NCBI GenBank assembly: GCA_026984355.1
Contig: JALSSG010000021.1
Span: forward strand, 1 to 5,318
Length of the DNA: 5,318 nucleotides
Reading direction: 5' to 3'
Source of the DNA: Hydrogenothermaceae bacterium
GTDB lineage: Bacteria > Aquificota > Aquificia > Aquificales > Hydrogenothermaceae
Position 1 is the first letter of the stretch; each line of letters opens with the position of its first letter. A model generated the notes under the pieces. It searched no databases and had not been told where the DNA came from. It saw only the letters and a program-made list of their open reading frames with translations. Position numbers and translations under genes: made by a program. Shown here in pieces: positions 1-5,318 of this stretch.

Positions 1-2253
1 ACCTATCTTTTCTAAAGTTCCTGATATTAAGGTTTCATCTGACAGTTCTACCTGTCCTTTTTCCCCCTCAATCCAAAAACTTCCAATTATTGAATTTTTT
101 TCAATCTGAGTAAACAAAAATCCATTTCCTTTAAATTTATCCAGTCCGTCAAACCTATCAGAATTCAGGTCAATAAAGAAGTCTTTATTTAAAAGCTCAA
201 AATTTCCTTTTATAGATACTTTTTTACCAAAAATATTTATCTGATTGTTGTAGAATTTTATCTTTAGATTAGATTTTTCTTTTGAAATTGTTCCTTTTCC
301 ATAACCATATATTACATCTTTAATAGGGGTTAAAAAGGCTGTAGCTTTTTCTATATCAAGATATACGTTCCAGAAATTTTTTTTCACTTTTATCTTTACA
401 TTGCCTGTAGCTTTTTCAGGTTTTATCTTCTCAAATACTTTAGGCAGTAGTGATGTTAAATAAGGATTTACAGCAGTTATATCTGAATTTTTACCATAGA
501 TATCTATTAACATAGAAAATGGGACAAATTTTACAAAAACATTAGCTAAAATATTTTTTTCTTTTTTCTCACCTACTACTACTAACTGTTTTTTCTTATA
601 AAACAGTGAGTAATTTATATCCTTTAAAAGTATTTGTTTATATTTCATCTGGTCTGCTGTTCCATATAGTACTATCTCTGGAGATAGTAGATTTCCTTTA
701 ATGTATCCATTTCCAGAAACTATTGATGAAAATTCAAACTTTTTAGTAAAAATAAGGTCTTTTAAATCTAAATTGCTGTAGTTTACATTAAGGTAAATGT
801 TTTTATTTTTTATATTGCCTGCATAAAAAACTCTTGTTGTTTTATTCTCTGCTGTTCCTGTTATGTTAACTTTATTTTTTAATATGTCTATTTTCAATAA
901 TGTATTTGAGTTTTTAAATAAGATACCAAATAAATTTAAATTTTTCGTTTTTATATCAACGTTAGTTGTTGAGCTATAAGGAAAATATGTTAAAGAAATC
1001 TTTGAGGTTCCCTCTATTAAAAATAAATTCCTTTTTTTAGGATTTATAAAATCTATTATCTTTTTTAGCTTTATATCTTCGGTATTAAGTTTAAAAACAG
1101 GTGCTTTTGCATCTTCATATGAAAAATTAGCTTTGATAATCGGTGTTTTTATAAATCCATTAACTTGATTAAATTTCCACTTTAAGAAGGAAACATCTAT
1201 GAAAATTTCTTTTAGATTACGTTGTTTTAGTGATATATCAAATATATTTATCTTTGTTTTTCCTTTAAGTCTATCTTTTTTCTTTTCTAAAGAAAAGTTT
1301 ATATCTGTTTGGTTAATTTTTAATTTATCAATCTGAATGTTGTTTATATAAACATTAGAATTTCCATAAAAATCATCTATGTTTTTTAAAATATACTGAT
1401 CTATTGTAGATATTTTGGAAATTTTTAACTTTTCTTTACTATTAAAAAAGTCTTCTGTTGCTGTTAAAACCCTGATATTTATAGGTCTATATTTTGTTGT
1501 TTTTTTAATGGAAAAAAACGCTTTTAAACTTTTTATTTTATTTTCCTTAAATGAAAAATTTAGAGCCTTAATAGTTCCATTTAAGTAGAATTTTCTGGTT
1601 ATAGTCAAAAATCCAGAAGATGAAAAATAAAGCTTGTTATTTAAAAATTCAAAATCACCTGATAAATCTTCTAAAAACGCTGTATACTCTGTAAGCTTTA
1701 AGTATAGTTTATTTACTGATGCCTTATTGTTTTTAAATGTTATTTTTATTGGATTTTTATTATAAATTAAAGAATTTTCAATATTTAAATTTATATCACT
1801 AATTTTTATAGGTTTTTCTGCCTTAATTGTAAATTTTCCATTTTGTAGATTAATATTTACGAATTTTGAAAATATATAAAAGTAATATATAGGAAGTAAA
1901 GATTGTTTGTTTTTACCTTTTTTGTTTGGATTATAAAATCCAGAAAATTTATCTATTTTTGCCTGAAAAATAGGCTTATCACTTAAAAAATTGTGAAGTA
2001 TTATATACCCTTCTATATCATTAAAAGATATTTCAAATCTTCCATTTTTATCAGTAGCTTTGTAATACGAGCATATAAAATGTCCTTTTTCTATTTGACA
2101 GTCATGCTGTATATCTATGCCAGCATATTTAAGGAAGACTTTATGGTTAACAATAAGAAGTAAAATAATTAGTATAATTATGCTTACAGACAAAAAAGCT
2201 ATAAATGCTGATATGAAAATCCTAAAAAATATTTTTGTTAATTTTTTTATCAT
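1..2253 (-). CDS. TamB/AsmA-like envelope protein, N-terminal part (C-terminus beyond window)
   Basis: The reading frame is open from the ATG at 2253 to the window edge, giving 751 residues without a stop. Residues 1-7 (MIKKLTK) are basic and residues 8-35 form one strong hydrophobic segment, as expected for an uncleaved inner-membrane anchor with the rest in the periplasm. After that the protein is an almost unbroken series of short alternating-hydrophobic beta strands. Around residues 512-550 it shows a pattern typical of TamB/AsmA-type beta-taco proteins: G-x-G-x-I-x-G, then S-P-x-I-x-L, then a T-A-D-x-M-x-Y strand and a KDI strand. Known family members bridge inner and outer membranes and serve lipid transport or outer-membrane protein assembly. 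Two cysteines (C52, C61) lie close together just after the anchor. Full-length TamB is usually well over 1000 residues, so more than a third may be missing. No TamA/Omp85 gene is visible. It could instead be another AsmA-like or DUF748-like member; the superfamily is surer than the subfamily. Confidence 0.72.
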   Translation of the reverse strand, partial: MIKKLTKIFFRIFISAFIAFLSVSIIILIILLLIVNHKVFLKYAGIDIQHDCQIEKGHFICSYYKATDKNGRFEISFNDIEGYIILHNFLSDKPIFQAKIDKFSGFYNPNKKGKNKQSLLPIYYFYIFSKFVNINLQNGKFTIKAEKPIKISDINLNIENSLIYNKNPIKITFKNNKASVNKLYLKLTEYTAFLEDLSGDFEFLNNKLYFSSSGFLTITRKFYLNGTIKALNFSFKENKIKSLKAFFSIKKTTKYRPINIRVLTATEDFFNSKEKLKISKISTIDQYILKNIDDFYGNSNVYINNIQIDKLKINQTDINFSLEKKKDRLKGKTKINIFDISLKQRNLKEIFIDVSFLKWKFNQVNGFIKTPIIKANFSYEDAKAPVFKLNTEDIKLKKIIDFINPKKRNLFLIEGTSKISLTYFPYSSTTNVDIKTKNLNLFGILFKNSNTLLKIDILKNKVNITGTAENKTTRVFYAGNIKNKNIYLNVNYSNLDLKDLIFTKKFEFSSIVSGNGYIKGNLLSPEIVLYGTADQMKYKQILLKDINYSLFYKKKQLVVVGEKKEKNILANVFVKFVPFSMLIDIYGKNSDITAVNPYLTSLLPKVFEKIKPEKATGNVKIKVKKNFWNVYLDIEKATAFLTPIKDVIYGYGKGTISKEKSNLKIKFYNNQINIFGKKVSIKGNFELLNKDFFIDLNSDRFDGLDKFKGNGFLFTQIEKNSIIGSFWIEGEKGQVELSDETLISGTLEKIG

Positions 2254-2263
2254 GTACCAACAA

Positions 2264-2292
2264 TTTCCAGATTTTAAAGTGTTAATTATTAT
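2264..2292 (+). promoter_or_regulatory. Weak candidate promoter for the TPR-GDPD pair
   Basis: TTTCCA (2264-2269) and TATTAT (2287-2292) are 17 bp apart on the plus strand, each a partial match to the -35 and -10 consensus. A start about 7 nt downstream would fall inside the ribosome binding site at 2298-2303, which argues against this exact assignment. The real promoter may lie further upstream inside the divergent gene. It shares DNA with the minus-strand promoter at 2288-2316, so the two could interfere. Confidence 0.2.
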
Positions 2293-2316
2293 ATTTCGGA
2301 GGAATAAAAATGTCAC
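2288..2316 (-). promoter_or_regulatory. Probable sigma70-type promoter for the TamB-like gene
   Basis: On the minus strand a -35 box GTGACA (2316-2311, 5 of 6 to TTGACA) is followed after exactly 17 bp by a perfect -10 box TATAAT (2293-2288). Transcription would start near 2281, leaving about 28 nt before the ATG at 2253. The -35 box overlaps the start codon of the divergent TPR gene. Background AT content is high, so the -10 alone would be weak evidence; the spacing and the -35 match raise it. Confidence 0.5.
2298..2303 (+). promoter_or_regulatory. Ribosome binding site of the TPR gene
   Basis: GGAGGA lies 6 nt before the ATG at 2310, a near-perfect Shine-Dalgarno sequence with good spacing. 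It fixes the start of the TPR protein and argues against the overlapping longer frame that reads through this region from 2117. Confidence 0.85.
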
Positions 2317-3275
2317 AGGAAAACTATCTCTATTATTTAGAGAAAGCTATTGAAAGCTTTAAAAACAAAGATTATGACAAAGCTATGTCTATGCTTGATG
2401 AAGCCTTACAACAAAATTATGATGTTCCACAGCTTCACTTCTGGATGGGAAAAATATATTCTCTTGAATTAACAGAAGAAAGATTAAACACAGCTATAAT
2501 AAGTTTTTCTCAAGCAGTACAGCTTAAGCCTGATTATGAAGAAGCTTATCTTGAAAGAGGAAGATTATATCTAAAAACTGGAGAAGTTAATAAAGCTATT
2601 AAAGATTTAGAAAAAGTTATACAGTTAAATCCATCAAACAAAGAAGCTTATCTTCTTTTAGCTCAAGCTTATTTTTCAAAAGGAAACAAAGAAAAAGCTT
2701 TAAATATACTAAAAAATATTACTGGAGAAAAAAGCTTAGACTTTTATATACAGATGGCAAAAATCTTAATAGAAACAGAAAACTTTGAAGAAGCTATAAG
2801 CTACATTGAAAGAGGAAAGAAGCTGGATAACAACGCTGTTATTTTATATGAACTTTCAGCTAAGGCTTATGAAGGAATGCAAGAGTATATAAAAGCTATT
2901 GAAGAATTACAAACAGCTTCTTACCTTAATCCTTCTGAAGATAGATATTTTAAGCAGATAGCTATAGACCTTTTAAAATTAGCAGAAAAAGAAAAAAAAC
3001 AAGGAAACATAAAAAAATCTGCAAAATATATAGCTATGGCTGTAGACGTGGATTATGATGTTCCAATAAATGATTTTCATAAAAATATTTTAAAAGAAGC
3101 TATCAAAAGCTGTATTTTAGAAAATCAAAGTAAACAGGCTCTTTCATTCATAGACTGCATAGAAAGAATTGCTCAATATGAACCAGAAATAAATCAGTTA
3201 AAAAAACAGGCAATAAAAAATTTACCTTTAAAAGACAAAATAATAAGGCTTCTAACAGATATTTATACAAAATAA
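2310..3275 (+). CDS. Tetratricopeptide repeat (TPR) protein
   Basis: This 321-residue protein is built of tandem TPR helical hairpins, which act as protein-protein interaction scaffolds. Visible repeats are at about residues 6-39, 40-75 (with a short insertion), 76-109, 110-140, 142-175, 176-209 and, more degenerate, 213-247. Repeats 76-109 and 110-140 are the most canonical, with the A-Y-L-x-x-G-x-x-Y, G-x-x-x-K-A-I and L-N-P positions. The C-terminal 70 residues are helical and lysine-rich without clear TPR signature. A YDVP motif occurs at 37-40 and again at 249-252, which hints at duplicated modules. There is no signal peptide or membrane segment, so it is expected in the cytoplasm. The start is set by GGAGGA 6 nt upstream. 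The GDPD gene follows after 12 bp, suggesting co-transcription. The partner and specific role cannot be told from sequence. Confidence 0.9.
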   Translation: MSQENYLYYLEKAIESFKNKDYDKAMSMLDEALQQNYDVPQLHFWMGKIYSLELTEERLNTAIISFSQAVQLKPDYEEAYLERGRLYLKTGEVNKAIKDLEKVIQLNPSNKEAYLLLAQAYFSKGNKEKALNILKNITGEKSLDFYIQMAKILIETENFEEAISYIERGKKLDNNAVILYELSAKAYEGMQEYIKAIEELQTASYLNPSEDRYFKQIAIDLLKLAEKEKKQGNIKKSAKYIAMAVDVDYDVPINDFHKNILKEAIKSCILENQSKQALSFIDCIERIAQYEPEINQLKKQAIKNLPLKDKIIRLLTDIYTK

Positions 3276-3277
3276 AA

Positions 3278-3281
3278 GGAG
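3278..3281 (+). promoter_or_regulatory. Ribosome binding site supporting the GTG start of the GDPD gene
   Basis: AAGGAGAA centred on GGAG (3278-3281) sits just after the TPR stop codon (3273-3275) and 6 nt before GTG at 3288. No in-frame ATG lies nearby (the next methionine is residue 108, inside the catalytic domain), so this site decides for the GTG start. Confidence 0.75.
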
Positions 3282-3287
3282 AAGCTT

Positions 3288-4010
3288 GTGAAGATACTAA
3301 CTATTCTAAATAAAAAGCCATTTGCTATAGTAGGACACAGAGGTGCAAAGGGAGTAAAGCCAGAAAATACAATTTCTGCTATTGAGTATGGAATAAAATC
3401 TGGAGCAGATATTATAGAAGTAGACGTTAGAAGAACAAAAGATAACCAACTAATACTATTACACGACCCTGATTTTAAAAGGCTTACAGGTAGAGCCATA
3501 AAACCATCACAGCTTGATTTAAAGTTTATAAAAGAAAACATAGAGATAGATGGTGAGCCTATAGCTACTTTACAGGAGGCTTTGGAAACAGTTAACGGTA
3601 AAGCTGGGATGTTTATAGAAATAAAAGAACCAGAGACAACAGATAGTGTCCTTGAGTTAATTTTTAAGTATAAAGCTTTAGAATGGACAGCCATTATAAG
3701 TTTTTATGATGAAGCATTAGAAACAGCTAAAAAACTTGCGCCAGAAATAACAACCGGTCTTATATATATGAAACCACCGGGAAGGATATTTGATGCAAAG
3801 AAACTAAAGGCTGATTTTGTCCTTCCATACTATAAAATAGCAACAGAAAAAGCGAATTACACAGCCCACAAAGTTGGATTAAAGGTTGTTGTGTGGACAA
3901 TAAACGATGAGGAAACAGCAATAAAAATGATAGAAAGAAAAGCTGATGCATTAGCTACAGATTACCCACAAATGCTTGTAAATTTAAGAAATAGATTAAA
4001 TAAACTCTAA
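3288..4010 (+). CDS. Glycerophosphodiester phosphodiesterase, cytosolic UgpQ-like
   Basis: The 240-residue protein is a TIM-barrel GDPD-family enzyme, which hydrolyses glycerophosphodiesters from phospholipid breakdown to sn-glycerol 3-phosphate and an alcohol. Family signatures are all in place: HRGAKG at 17-22 with catalytic H17 and R18, PENT at 25-28, the metal-binding E-x-D of EVDVR at 44-48 (E44, D46), the second catalytic histidine in HDP at 59-61, E111 and K113 in the FIEIKEP strand, VWTIN at 202-206, and TDYP at 224-227 near the end. It has no signal peptide and matches the length of cytosolic UgpQ rather than the longer periplasmic GlpQ. Translation starts at GTG behind a good ribosome binding site, 12 bp after the TPR gene, so the two are probably one operon. 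The last 15 bp overlap the 3' end of the convergent phosphatase gene. Confidence 0.94.
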   Translation: MKILTILNKKPFAIVGHRGAKGVKPENTISAIEYGIKSGADIIEVDVRRTKDNQLILLHDPDFKRLTGRAIKPSQLDLKFIKENIEIDGEPIATLQEALETVNGKAGMFIEIKEPETTDSVLELIFKYKALEWTAIISFYDEALETAKKLAPEITTGLIYMKPPGRIFDAKKLKADFVLPYYKIATEKANYTAHKVGLKVVVWTINDEETAIKMIERKADALATDYPQMLVNLRNRLNKL

Positions 4011-4757
4011 AAGCTGATTTATATCTTCTATAACTAAATCTGGCTTTATACCTTTCTTTAGGTCATCTGGAGTAAACTTTCCTGTTTTTACTAAAATACC
4101 CTTCAAACCAGCATCCATACCACCTTTAACATCTGCTTCTATATCGTCTCCTATAACTGCTACTTCCTCTGGTTTTAATCCCATTGACCTGACTGCAAGT
4201 AAGAAAAAGTCTTTATTAGGTTTTCCTATAAGCTTTGCCTTTTTTCCTGTTGCAAACTCTAATGCAACAACGAAACCTCCACAGTCTAAAGAAAGTTCTC
4301 CGTCTTTATCCCTGAAATACTTGTTTTTTGCAGCTGCAATTAAATCAGCACCTTTCATAAGGTATCTAAAAGCTTTATTCATATTTTGATAAGTAAAGTT
4401 ATCTCTTGCATCTCCTACAACTACATAGTTTACAGGTTCTTCAGGTATATCCTCCATATCTTTTAAAGCTTCGTCTGTAAGTATAAAAAAAGCTCCTGCG
4501 TTTTTTTCTTTTAGATACTGCTTTGTAGCCTCAAGGGCAGAAAATATCTCATCTTCTTTTACATTAAATCCCATTTTTATTAGTTTTTGATAGATTGCTT
4601 TTTTAGGCTTTGTGGTAGTATTGGTAATAAATCTAAGTTTAAATCTATCTCTTAATTTGTCTAAAGTTTCCTGTGCTCCTTCAATAGGTTTATCAATAAT
4701 GTACAAAACTCCATCTAAATCTAAAAGAAGACCTTTTATTTGTGAAAAATTTAGCAT
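3996..4757 (-). CDS. HAD-IIA phosphatase of the LHPP-like family (TIGR01458 type)
   Basis: The 253-residue protein has the complete HAD phosphatase motif set: DLDGVLY at 13-19 (nucleophile D13, acid/base D15), TNTTTKPK at 45-52 (motif II), IGKPNKDFF at 177-185 (motif III lysine K179) and IGDDIEADVKGG at 202-213 (motif IV metal ligands D204 and D205, plus D209). The long segment between motifs II and III fits a C2a cap. The stretches NFTYQNMNKAF (120-130), ALEFATGKKA (165-174) and KTGKF resemble LHPP, the phospholysine/phosphohistidine/inorganic pyrophosphate phosphatase, more than NagD or p-nitrophenylphosphatase. The actual bacterial substrate is unknown. The start ATG at 4757 has an AAGGG 8 nt upstream (4766-4770). 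The gene is convergent with the GDPD gene and overlaps it by 15 bp (3996-4010). Confidence 0.9.
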   Translation of the reverse strand: MLNFSQIKGLLLDLDGVLYIIDKPIEGAQETLDKLRDRFKLRFITNTTTKPKKAIYQKLIKMGFNVKEDEIFSALEATKQYLKEKNAGAFFILTDEALKDMEDIPEEPVNYVVVGDARDNFTYQNMNKAFRYLMKGADLIAAAKNKYFRDKDGELSLDCGGFVVALEFATGKKAKLIGKPNKDFFLLAVRSMGLKPEEVAVIGDDIEADVKGGMDAGLKGILVKTGKFTPDDLKKGIKPDLVIEDINQLLEFI

Positions 4758-4807
4758 TTACCTGACCCTTAACTTTTTTGAGTATTTTAAAATAATATAC
4801 AAATTTT
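4758..4807. other. Short upstream region of the HAD gene
   Basis: These 50 bp carry the AAGGG Shine-Dalgarno-like sequence (minus strand, 4770-4766) and, on the minus strand near 4799-4794, a TATATT that could serve as a -10 box for the HAD gene. No matching -35 box is seen and the surroundings are nearly pure A/T, so the promoter is tentative. Confidence 0.3.
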
Positions 4808-4984
4808 TTAGAAAAAAATTAAAAAAACTTTTACAGCTAATCTTGTGCGGATTGTACCAAGGATAACTTTTTCAAAAGTTTCTTCCATTGTTATTTTTCT
4901 GTCAAAAAGCCACAGTTTTCTTTTGCAGATAAAGTAATAGTTTACTTTCAGCCTGCTTATTTTTATCTTTTCAAGAAATTGCAT
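4808..4984 (-). pseudogene. cas4: Truncated cas4: N-terminal fragment of a Cas4 CRISPR-associated exonuclease
   Basis: A 58-codon frame runs from ATG at 4984 to TAA at 4808-4810. Residues 12-43 read as the conserved N-terminus of Cas4 (Dna2/RecB-like, iron-sulfur-containing): LKVNYYFICKRKLWLF at 12-27, with C20 at the place of the first cluster cysteine, followed by an ITME segment (31-34) and KVILG (39-43). In intact Cas4 the next residues are of the K-L-I-[HD]-E type and lead to the nuclease core. Here the similarity stops at G43 and continues as TIRTRLAVK and a T-rich tail. The RecB nuclease motifs and the three C-terminal cysteines are therefore absent, against about 160-200 residues in the family. 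The other two forward frames after the break do not resume Cas4. An in-frame TAA lies 18 nt upstream of the ATG, so there is no longer N-terminus, and no good ribosome binding site is seen. It is most likely a deletion remnant; expression as a small protein is less likely. Confidence 0.72.
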
Positions 4985-5001
4985 TTTTTCGTTTTCAGTT
5001 T

Positions 5002-5009
5002 ATTATAAT
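5002..5009. promoter_or_regulatory. Palindromic ATTATAAT: overlapping -10 boxes for divergent genes
   Basis: The perfect palindrome ATTATAAT contains TATAAT on the plus strand (5004-5009), placed 23 nt before the ATPase ATG, and TATAAT on the minus strand (5007-5002), placed 17 nt before the cas4 fragment ATG. For the plus strand only a poor -35 (TTGCAT at 4979-4984, spacer 19) is present; no clear -35 exists for the minus strand. Plus-strand use is more plausible. In DNA this AT-rich chance matches are common. Confidence 0.35.
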
Positions 5010-5023
5010 TTAAAAACGATTTT

Positions 5024-5027
5024 GGAG
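5024..5027 (+). promoter_or_regulatory. Ribosome binding site of the ATPase gene
   Basis: GGAG at 5024-5027 stands 5 nt before ATG at 5033. An in-frame TTG directly precedes the ATG (5030-5032) but would leave only 2 nt to this site, so the ATG is preferred. Confidence 0.65.
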
Positions 5028-5032
5028 ATTTG

Positions 5033-5318
5033 ATGAGGTTTATAAATAGAGAAAGGGAGTTAGAAACTTTAGAAAAGGAATACAGTAAAAAGGGTTCATC
5101 ATTTATTGTAATTTACGGAAGAAGAAGAGTTGGTAAAACAACTCTTATTGAAAAGTTTATACAAAATAAACCTTCCATTTATTTTTTAGCAGATTTACAG
5201 AATGAAAAACTTCAGATTGAAAGATTTAAAAATGTTGTTGCTGAAAGTTTAGATGATAGATTGCTCAAATCAATTCATATAGATAACTGGGAAACAATGT
5301 TTAAATACATTTTTCAAA
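5033..5318 (+). CDS. Archaeal-type P-loop ATPase (ATPase_2/PF01637-like), N-terminal part
   Basis: The frame begins at ATG 5033 with a good ribosome binding site and is open to the window edge, giving 95 residues. The protein starts MRFINREREL, matching the F-x-x-R-E-x-E-L opening of this family. A beta strand (FIVIYG, 24-29) leads into the Walker A loop GRRRVGKTTL at 29-38, with K35 and T36 as the nucleotide-binding residues. The Y-G-R-R-R-V-G-K-T form is characteristic of the archaeal ATPase group of STAND-like AAA proteins. A following strand (SIYFLAD, 48-54) also fits. Family members are usually around 400-480 residues, often with a DUF234-type C-terminal domain, so most of the protein lies outside the window, including Walker B. 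These genes are abundant in archaea and scattered in thermophilic bacteria, which suggests horizontal spread. Their cellular function is generally unknown. Confidence 0.82.
   Translation, partial: MRFINRERELETLEKEYSKKGSSFIVIYGRRRVGKTTLIEKFIQNKPSIYFLADLQNEKLQIERFKNVVAESLDDRLLKSIHIDNWETMFKYIFQ

Noticed and set aside
2117..2353. 78-codon plus-strand reading frame ahead of and overlapping the TPR gene
   Set aside because: It lies antisense to the signal-anchor region of the TamB-like gene, has no ribosome binding site, and overlaps the well-supported TPR start in another frame.
2419..3071. Repeated 14-base string ATTATGATGTTCCA in the TPR gene
   Set aside because: It encodes the YDVP motif twice in related TPR helices; this is internal protein repetition, not a DNA element.
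3263..3694. 143-codon minus-strand reading frame
   Set aside because: It is antisense to the GDPD catalytic motifs and has a low-complexity, Ser/Phe-rich translation without recognisable domains.
3760..3951. 63-codon minus-strand reading frame
   Set aside because: It is also antisense to the GDPD gene, with a Leu/Phe-rich composition expected from the opposite strand of an A-rich gene.
4802..4827. A/T inverted repeat (AATTTTTT-AG-AAAAAAATT) considered as a terminator
   Set aside because: The stem is pure A/T with a 2-nt loop and one bulged base, so it would not form a stable terminator hairpin; it is best explained by base composition.
4758..4858. Frameshift rather than truncation as the cause of Cas4 loss
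   Set aside because: The other two minus-strand frames after the break give a quick stop (V-Q-S-A-Q-D-stop) or a lysine/phenylalanine-rich peptide without the Cas4 nuclease motifs, and the HAD gene starts too soon for a full Cas4 to fit.
4828..4862. Possible leftover CRISPR repeat (CTTTTACAGCTAATCTTG... region)
   Set aside because: No second copy exists in the window and it does not resemble a CRISPR repeat that I can recognise; without a repeat-spacer pattern it cannot be called.
4612..4866. 84-codon plus-strand reading frame
   Set aside because: It runs opposite the HAD N-terminus and the cas4 fragment and repeats NLSLNLS from the antisense of K/L/R codons; both opposing frames have clear family motifs.

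Overview
This is an AT-rich stretch of bacterial chromosome with A-ending codons, strong GGAGG-type ribosome binding sites and tight gene packing. A large TamB/AsmA-like envelope protein points to a diderm (two-membrane) cell. A trace of a CRISPR Cas4 gene and an archaeal-type ATPase are the kind of accessory content common in thermophiles. Taken together this would suit a low-GC member of the Aquificota (Sulfurihydrogenibium/Persephonella-like), but that is an inference from style and not from a marker gene.

Layout: 1-2253 (minus) is the N-terminal 751 residues of a TamB/AsmA-like inner-membrane-anchored protein that runs off the left edge. A 56-bp divergent spacer (2254-2309) separates it from a plus-strand pair: a tetratricopeptide-repeat protein (2310-3275) and, 12 bp later, a cytosolic glycerophosphodiester phosphodiesterase (GTG start, 3288-4010). 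Converging on this pair and overlapping its 3' end by 15 bp is a minus-strand HAD-IIA phosphatase closely resembling LHPP, the phospholysine/phosphohistidine/pyrophosphate phosphatase (3996-4757). Between 4758 and 5032 there is no intact gene of normal size. It holds a 58-codon minus-strand reading frame (4808-4984) that reads clearly as the N-terminus of Cas4 and then breaks off before the nuclease motifs. Divergent from it, an archaeal-type P-loop ATPase begins at 5033 and runs off the right edge.

The left and middle genes look like ordinary housekeeping functions: envelope biogenesis or lipid traffic (TamB-like), phospholipid head-group turnover (GDPD) and phosphate ester/phosphoramidate hydrolysis (HAD). 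The TPR and GDPD genes are probably co-transcribed. The right end looks like an accessory boundary where a CRISPR-associated gene has been truncated next to a probably mobile ATPase gene. I found no CRISPR repeats, tRNA, rRNA or insertion-sequence ends. The most interesting object is the Cas4 fragment; I see no convincing complete novel system.
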